A stretch of 8,238 nt of DNA from Chitinophagaceae bacterium (GTDB lineage: Bacteria > Bacteroidota > Bacteroidia > Chitinophagales > Chitinophagaceae). Below, piece after piece: positions 5,598-8,238 of this stretch (positions are counted from its first letter, which is position 1; each line of letters begins with the position of its first letter). The notes beneath the pieces are model-generated. The model was not told the origin of the DNA. It ran no database searches and worked only from the letters and a program-made list of their open reading frames with translations. Location of the stretch: positions 1 through 8,238 of the forward strand of contig JAGOUF010000077.1 of assembly GCA_018061385.1 (NCBI GenBank). Reading direction: 5' to 3'. The translations under genes and the position numbers were made by a program.

Positions 5598-6662
5598 CTA
5601 GTAAACTAATTGACCAATTTTCCCACGTTCGCCTGCCAAAAAAACCAATTTTTTTCCTGGAGAAACCATACAAACATTAAATCCTTCAGTTGTAATACTT
5701 AACCAATCATTGCCTCCATCTTTTGTAAAATCAACTCCATTTGTACCACAAGAAACCATTTTGTCATTTCCTATATAAGCAATGCAACTTCTATAACCAT
5801 ATGGTTGTGCAGTAGAAGGTGTTGCCCATTTTTCACTTCCAATTTTTGTCCAAGCAAAATTATCATAAGCACTTCTGCTGTCTTTATAATCTCCACCAAT
5901 GCAGTAAATATTTTTTTTGCCATCAGTAGCAATTGAAAAAACGCCTCTGCTATCTTTTTCTCTTGCCAGAACAGTAGGGTAGGCTTTGTTTTTCTTCCCT
6001 TCTTTTGCCATAAAATATAAATTACTCACAGCACCACCTGTAGCAAAAACATATTCATAATCTGGATGGTTGATCATTATAATATTGGTTCCACTTGCAG
6101 CAAAAATAGATTCACCATTTACTTGTGCAGGTGGCAATTTATACAATGGTTCAGGTTCCCAAGTATCGCCACCATCTTTTGTTTTTATTACATAAAAAAA
6201 CTTTCTGCCACCATCACCAACAGGTATGGCATCGCCAATACAAATTCCTTCATTTTCATTTTTAAAATCCATTGCATCTAAAAATAAACCAGGCAATGTT
6301 TTTGTAAAAACAAGTTTCCAAGTTTTGCCACCATCTTTAGTTTTTAAAATATATGCAGGATCGCCAACAGCCATAATAATTGCTGTGTTGCTATCAATGG
6401 CATGAATATCTCTAAAGTCATTTTTTTCGTAACCAGCAACTTTAATCCAAAACCAACTTTTGCCTGCATCTGTACTTCTTCCAACAGTTCCCTCACTGCC
6501 ACTTAACCAAATTACCTCGTCTGTTGGTAAACACATGCCTCTAAAACTTACATTTGCTGGAGCGTTGGTACTTAACATTTGTACACCTCTTTTTTGAGCT
6601 TGTGCCATTCCAACCAAAAGTAGAATTGTACTTAATGTGGAAACAATCTTTGCTTGAATCAT
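5598..6662 (-). CDS. Exported Asp-box (BNR) beta-propeller-like protein
   Basis: A 354-residue protein with a signal peptide (hydrophobic core about 6-18, A-Q-A at 20-22, mature start QKRGVQML). Four Asp-box motifs of the form (S/T)-x-D-x-G-x-x-W are visible: STDAGKSW (63-70), TKDGGKTW (108-115), TKDGGDTW (161-168) and TKDGGNDW (313-320). Weaker propeller-like strands lie between the last two. The layout fits the Ycf48/sialidase-type propeller family, often annotated in Bacteroidota as 'oxidoreductase' or 'photosystem II stability factor-like'. No sialidase active-site arginine triad was identified and photosynthesis is not implied, so the molecular role is unknown. The blades suggest a scaffold or binding role in the periplasm or at the cell surface. 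Its start faces tcdA across a 110-base divergent region, and the repeat-protein gene follows 49 bases downstream without a clear hairpin between them. Confidence 0.82.
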   Translation of the reverse strand: MIQAKIVSTLSTILLLVGMAQAQKRGVQMLSTNAPANVSFRGMCLPTDEVIWLSGSEGTVGRSTDAGKSWFWIKVAGYEKNDFRDIHAIDSNTAIIMAVGDPAYILKTKDGGKTWKLVFTKTLPGLFLDAMDFKNENEGICIGDAIPVGDGGRKFFYVIKTKDGGDTWEPEPLYKLPPAQVNGESIFAASGTNIIMINHPDYEYVFATGGAVSNLYFMAKEGKKNKAYPTVLAREKDSRGVFSIATDGKKNIYCIGGDYKDSRSAYDNFAWTKIGSEKWATPSTAQPYGYRSCIAYIGNDKMVSCGTNGVDFTKDGGNDWLSITTEGFNVCMVSPGKKLVFLAGERGKIGQLVY

Positions 6663-6700
6663 CTGATTTTAAGTTTTATTTGTCGAAAATAATTAAATAC

Positions 6701-6733
6701 TTGCTTTATAATACTGGAGCAATATAATATTTG
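6701..6733 (+). promoter_or_regulatory. Possible tcdA promoter in the divergent intergenic region
   Basis: TTG (6701-6703), a 21-base spacer and TAATATTTG (6725-6733) resemble the Bacteroidota -33/-7 arrangement, with one extra base in the -7 box. This would give a leader of about 35 bases before ATG 6773. For the minus-strand propeller gene, the same region offers a near match, TATTTTCG, on the reverse strand at about 6683-6690. Both calls are by eye only. Confidence 0.28.
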
Positions 6734-6772
6734 TTTTTATTCTAAAGTAAATTAACGAATCAATACAAGAAT

Positions 6773-7534
6773 ATGATACCTTATTGGATGAGCAGAACTC
6801 AATTGTTACTTGGCGATGAACCAATTGAAGCGTTAATGCAAAAAAATGTTTTGGTTGTTGGTTTAGGAGGTGTTGGTGGTATTTGTGCAGAAATGATTGC
6901 AAGAGCTGGCGTTGGAAAAATGACAATTGCCGATGCCGATGTTGTTGATTTAAGTAACTGCAATCGCCAAATTCCTGCATTGCATAGTACAGCAGGAAAA
7001 CCAAAAGCTACAGTGTTGGCAGAAAGGTTAAAAGATATTAATCCAAATATTGAATTAACTGTTTTGGAATTATATATTAGAGATGAAATTACCAATGAAC
7101 TTTTAGACAAAGGCAATTTTGATTATGCAGTGGATTGTATAGATACTTTAAGTCCCAAATGTTTTTTTATTAAAGCTTGTATCGATAGAAATATCCCTAT
7201 CATAAGTTCAATGGGTGCTGGCGGAAAAATAAATCCATTAAAAGTAACAGTTACCGATATTTCAAAAACACACCAATGTAATTTAGCTTTTTATGTAAGA
7301 AGAAAATTAAGAACACTTGGTATAAAAAATGGAGTTGATGTTGTATTTAGTGCAGAGGAAGTTGATCAAGCAAAAATTATTGTATCAGAAAAAGCTCATC
7401 CTAAAAAATCTTTAATTGGCACAATCAGTTATATGCCTGCAATATTTGGTTGTGTTGCAGCAAGTGTGGTAATTAGAAACTTAGTTGGATTAGAAGAAAT
7501 CGATTCGGCCCCTAAGAAAAAAATCAAGGGTTAA
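6773..7534 (+). CDS. tcdA: tRNA threonylcarbamoyladenosine dehydratase (TcdA/CsdL)
   Basis: An E1-like ThiF/MoeB-fold enzyme that uses ATP to cyclise t6A37 of ANN-decoding tRNAs to ct6A. The 253-residue length is close to that of E. coli TcdA. The nucleotide-binding loop VVGLGGVGG (28-36) is followed by Asp54 at the end of the second strand (TIADADVVDL). The NRQIPAL segment (64-70) and GKPK (75-78) match the family's N-x-NRQIHAL...G-x-xK block. Asp121 and Asp124 in VDCIDTLSPK follow. The TcdA-typical GAGGKINPLKVTVTDISKT and GVDVVFSAE segments separate it from ThiF and MoeB, and the CxxC zinc pairs of those proteins are absent. A second ATG at 6788 (MSRTQLLLG) is an alternative start. The gene is divergent from the propeller gene and lies 43 bases before lysA, with no hairpin between them. 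Confidence 0.92.
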   Translation: MIPYWMSRTQLLLGDEPIEALMQKNVLVVGLGGVGGICAEMIARAGVGKMTIADADVVDLSNCNRQIPALHSTAGKPKATVLAERLKDINPNIELTVLELYIRDEITNELLDKGNFDYAVDCIDTLSPKCFFIKACIDRNIPIISSMGAGGKINPLKVTVTDISKTHQCNLAFYVRRKLRTLGIKNGVDVVFSAEEVDQAKIIVSEKAHPKKSLIGTISYMPAIFGCVAASVVIRNLVGLEEIDSAPKKKIKG

Positions 7535-7564
7535 CCTTTCACATTAATATATTTAACGCAATAC

Positions 7565-7572
7565 TATCTTCG
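7565..7572 (+). promoter_or_regulatory. Near-consensus -7 box (TATCTTCG) directly before lysA
   Basis: TATCTTCG differs from TAnnTTTG at one base and ends only 5 bases before the lysA ATG at 7578. If it is used, transcription would start at or next to the start codon, giving a leaderless or nearly leaderless mRNA. A TTTC at 7537-7540 is a poor -33 candidate with a long 24-base spacer. Co-transcription from tcdA remains possible. Confidence 0.35.
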
Positions 7573-7577
7573 CAAAT

Positions 7578-8238
7578 ATGCAGCAACATTTAATCGATCA
7601 ATTTATCAATATTGCCAATACGCATGGCACTCCAGTTTATGTGTACAATGCAGCAACAATTACCAAACAATATCAAAAATTGGTCAACGCTTTTAAGCAG
7701 AGTGATGTAAAAATATTTTATGCATGTAAGGCATTAACCAATATTAATATTTTAAAACATGTTGCCAATATTGGAGCAAATATTGATTGCAGTAGTATTA
7801 ATGAAGTAAAGTTGGCATTGTATGCAGGTGTACCATCCAATAGAGTTTTATACACATCTAATGGCGTTGCTTTTGATGAAATTGTGGAAGCAAAAAACTT
7901 AGGTGTACACATTAATATTGATAGTATTAGTAACCTTGCAAAATTTGGTGTAAGTTTTGGAAATGCTTATCCTGTTGGCATTCGGTTGAGGCCAAATATA
8001 ATGGCAGGTGGAAACTTGAAAATTTCTACTGGCCATGATAAAAGTAAATTCGGAATTCCTGTTGAACAAATTAATGAAGTAGTTGCTGTTATGCAACAAC
8101 ACAAGTTGCCCATTAATGGTTTGCACATTCATACAGGCAGTGAAATAAAAGATGTAGATGTTTTTGTGAAAGGAATTGAAGTATTGTTTGATTTGATTCC
8201 TTTATTTAAAGATTTAAGTTTTATTGATTTGGGTGGTG
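7578..8238 (+). CDS. lysA: Diaminopimelate decarboxylase, N-terminal part (3'-truncated by window edge)
   Basis: A PLP enzyme of the last step of lysine synthesis, decarboxylating meso-diaminopimelate to L-lysine. From ATG 7578, 220 codons are open up to the window edge. Seen: TPVYVYNAATI (18-28), the opening signature of the family; FYACKAL with the PLP-binding Lys51; and IDCSSINEVKLALYAG (69-84), the Bacteroidota-style variant of the usual S-x-GE block. KFGIP (157-161) and the barrel motif GLHIHTGSE (181-189), whose His contacts PLP, follow. The fragment ends in IDLGGG-like sequence (LGG at 218-220), where the phosphate-binding glycine loop begins. The C-terminal beta domain with the catalytic Cys lies outside the window. 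Related carboxynorspermidine or arginine decarboxylases share the fold, but the start and the SINE motif favour LysA. It follows tcdA by 43 bases. Confidence 0.92.
   Translation, partial: MQQHLIDQFINIANTHGTPVYVYNAATITKQYQKLVNAFKQSDVKIFYACKALTNINILKHVANIGANIDCSSINEVKLALYAGVPSNRVLYTSNGVAFDEIVEAKNLGVHINIDSISNLAKFGVSFGNAYPVGIRLRPNIMAGGNLKISTGHDKSKFGIPVEQINEVVAVMQQHKLPINGLHIHTGSEIKDVDVFVKGIEVLFDLIPLFKDLSFIDLGG

Noticed and set aside
5598..6662. Sialidase or photosystem II assembly function for the Asp-box protein
   Set aside because: Asp boxes only indicate propeller structure. No sialidase catalytic triad was found and the surrounding genes do not suggest photosynthesis.
6693..7116. Minus-strand open frames opposite tcdA
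   Set aside because: They lie antisense to a well-supported TcdA, have implausible compositions and show no motifs.

Overview
The window looks like an ordinary housekeeping stretch of a Bacteroidota chromosome, most likely from the Chitinophagia/Chitinophagaceae side. The reasons are: strongly AT-rich DNA (about one third G+C by eye), start codons without a Shine-Dalgarno sequence, short leaders, matches or near-matches to the Bacteroidota -7 box (TAnnTTTG), a long signal peptidase I with an extra N-terminal membrane domain, a muconolactone-isomerase-like small protein, and a LysA with the Bacteroidota-style SINE motif. The taxonomic call is inference from these traits. No rRNA, tRNA, CRISPR array, insertion sequence, phage gene or attachment site was seen.

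Layout, left to right. (1) The 3' part of a UbiD-family decarboxylase, open at the left edge and closed by a clear terminator. (2) A 340-base gap, then a small exported protein of unknown function, isolated between that gap and a perfect 15-bp hairpin. (3) A small two-helix membrane protein of unknown function. (4) A 511-residue signal peptidase I (lepB), cytidine deaminase (cdd) and a stand-alone response-regulator receiver, all on the + strand and separated by gaps and hairpins, so probably separate short units. (5) A minus-strand block: a YCII/muconolactone-isomerase-like protein, whose stop codon shares a CTAG with the receiver gene; a Lys/Glu-rich exported protein built of three 22-residue repeats; and an exported beta-propeller-like protein with four Asp-box repeats. 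The last two may be co-transcribed (49-base gap). (6) A 110-base divergent region, then the + strand pair tcdA (tRNA ct6A37 formation) and lysA (diaminopimelate decarboxylase), the latter running off the right edge.

Functional links are weak. Signal peptidase I would plausibly process the three exported proteins encoded nearby, but that holds genome-wide. The receiver has no neighbouring histidine kinase. I see no convincing new multi-gene system. The best leads are the repeat protein beside the propeller protein, the unassigned small exported and membrane proteins, and a possibly leaderless lysA mRNA.
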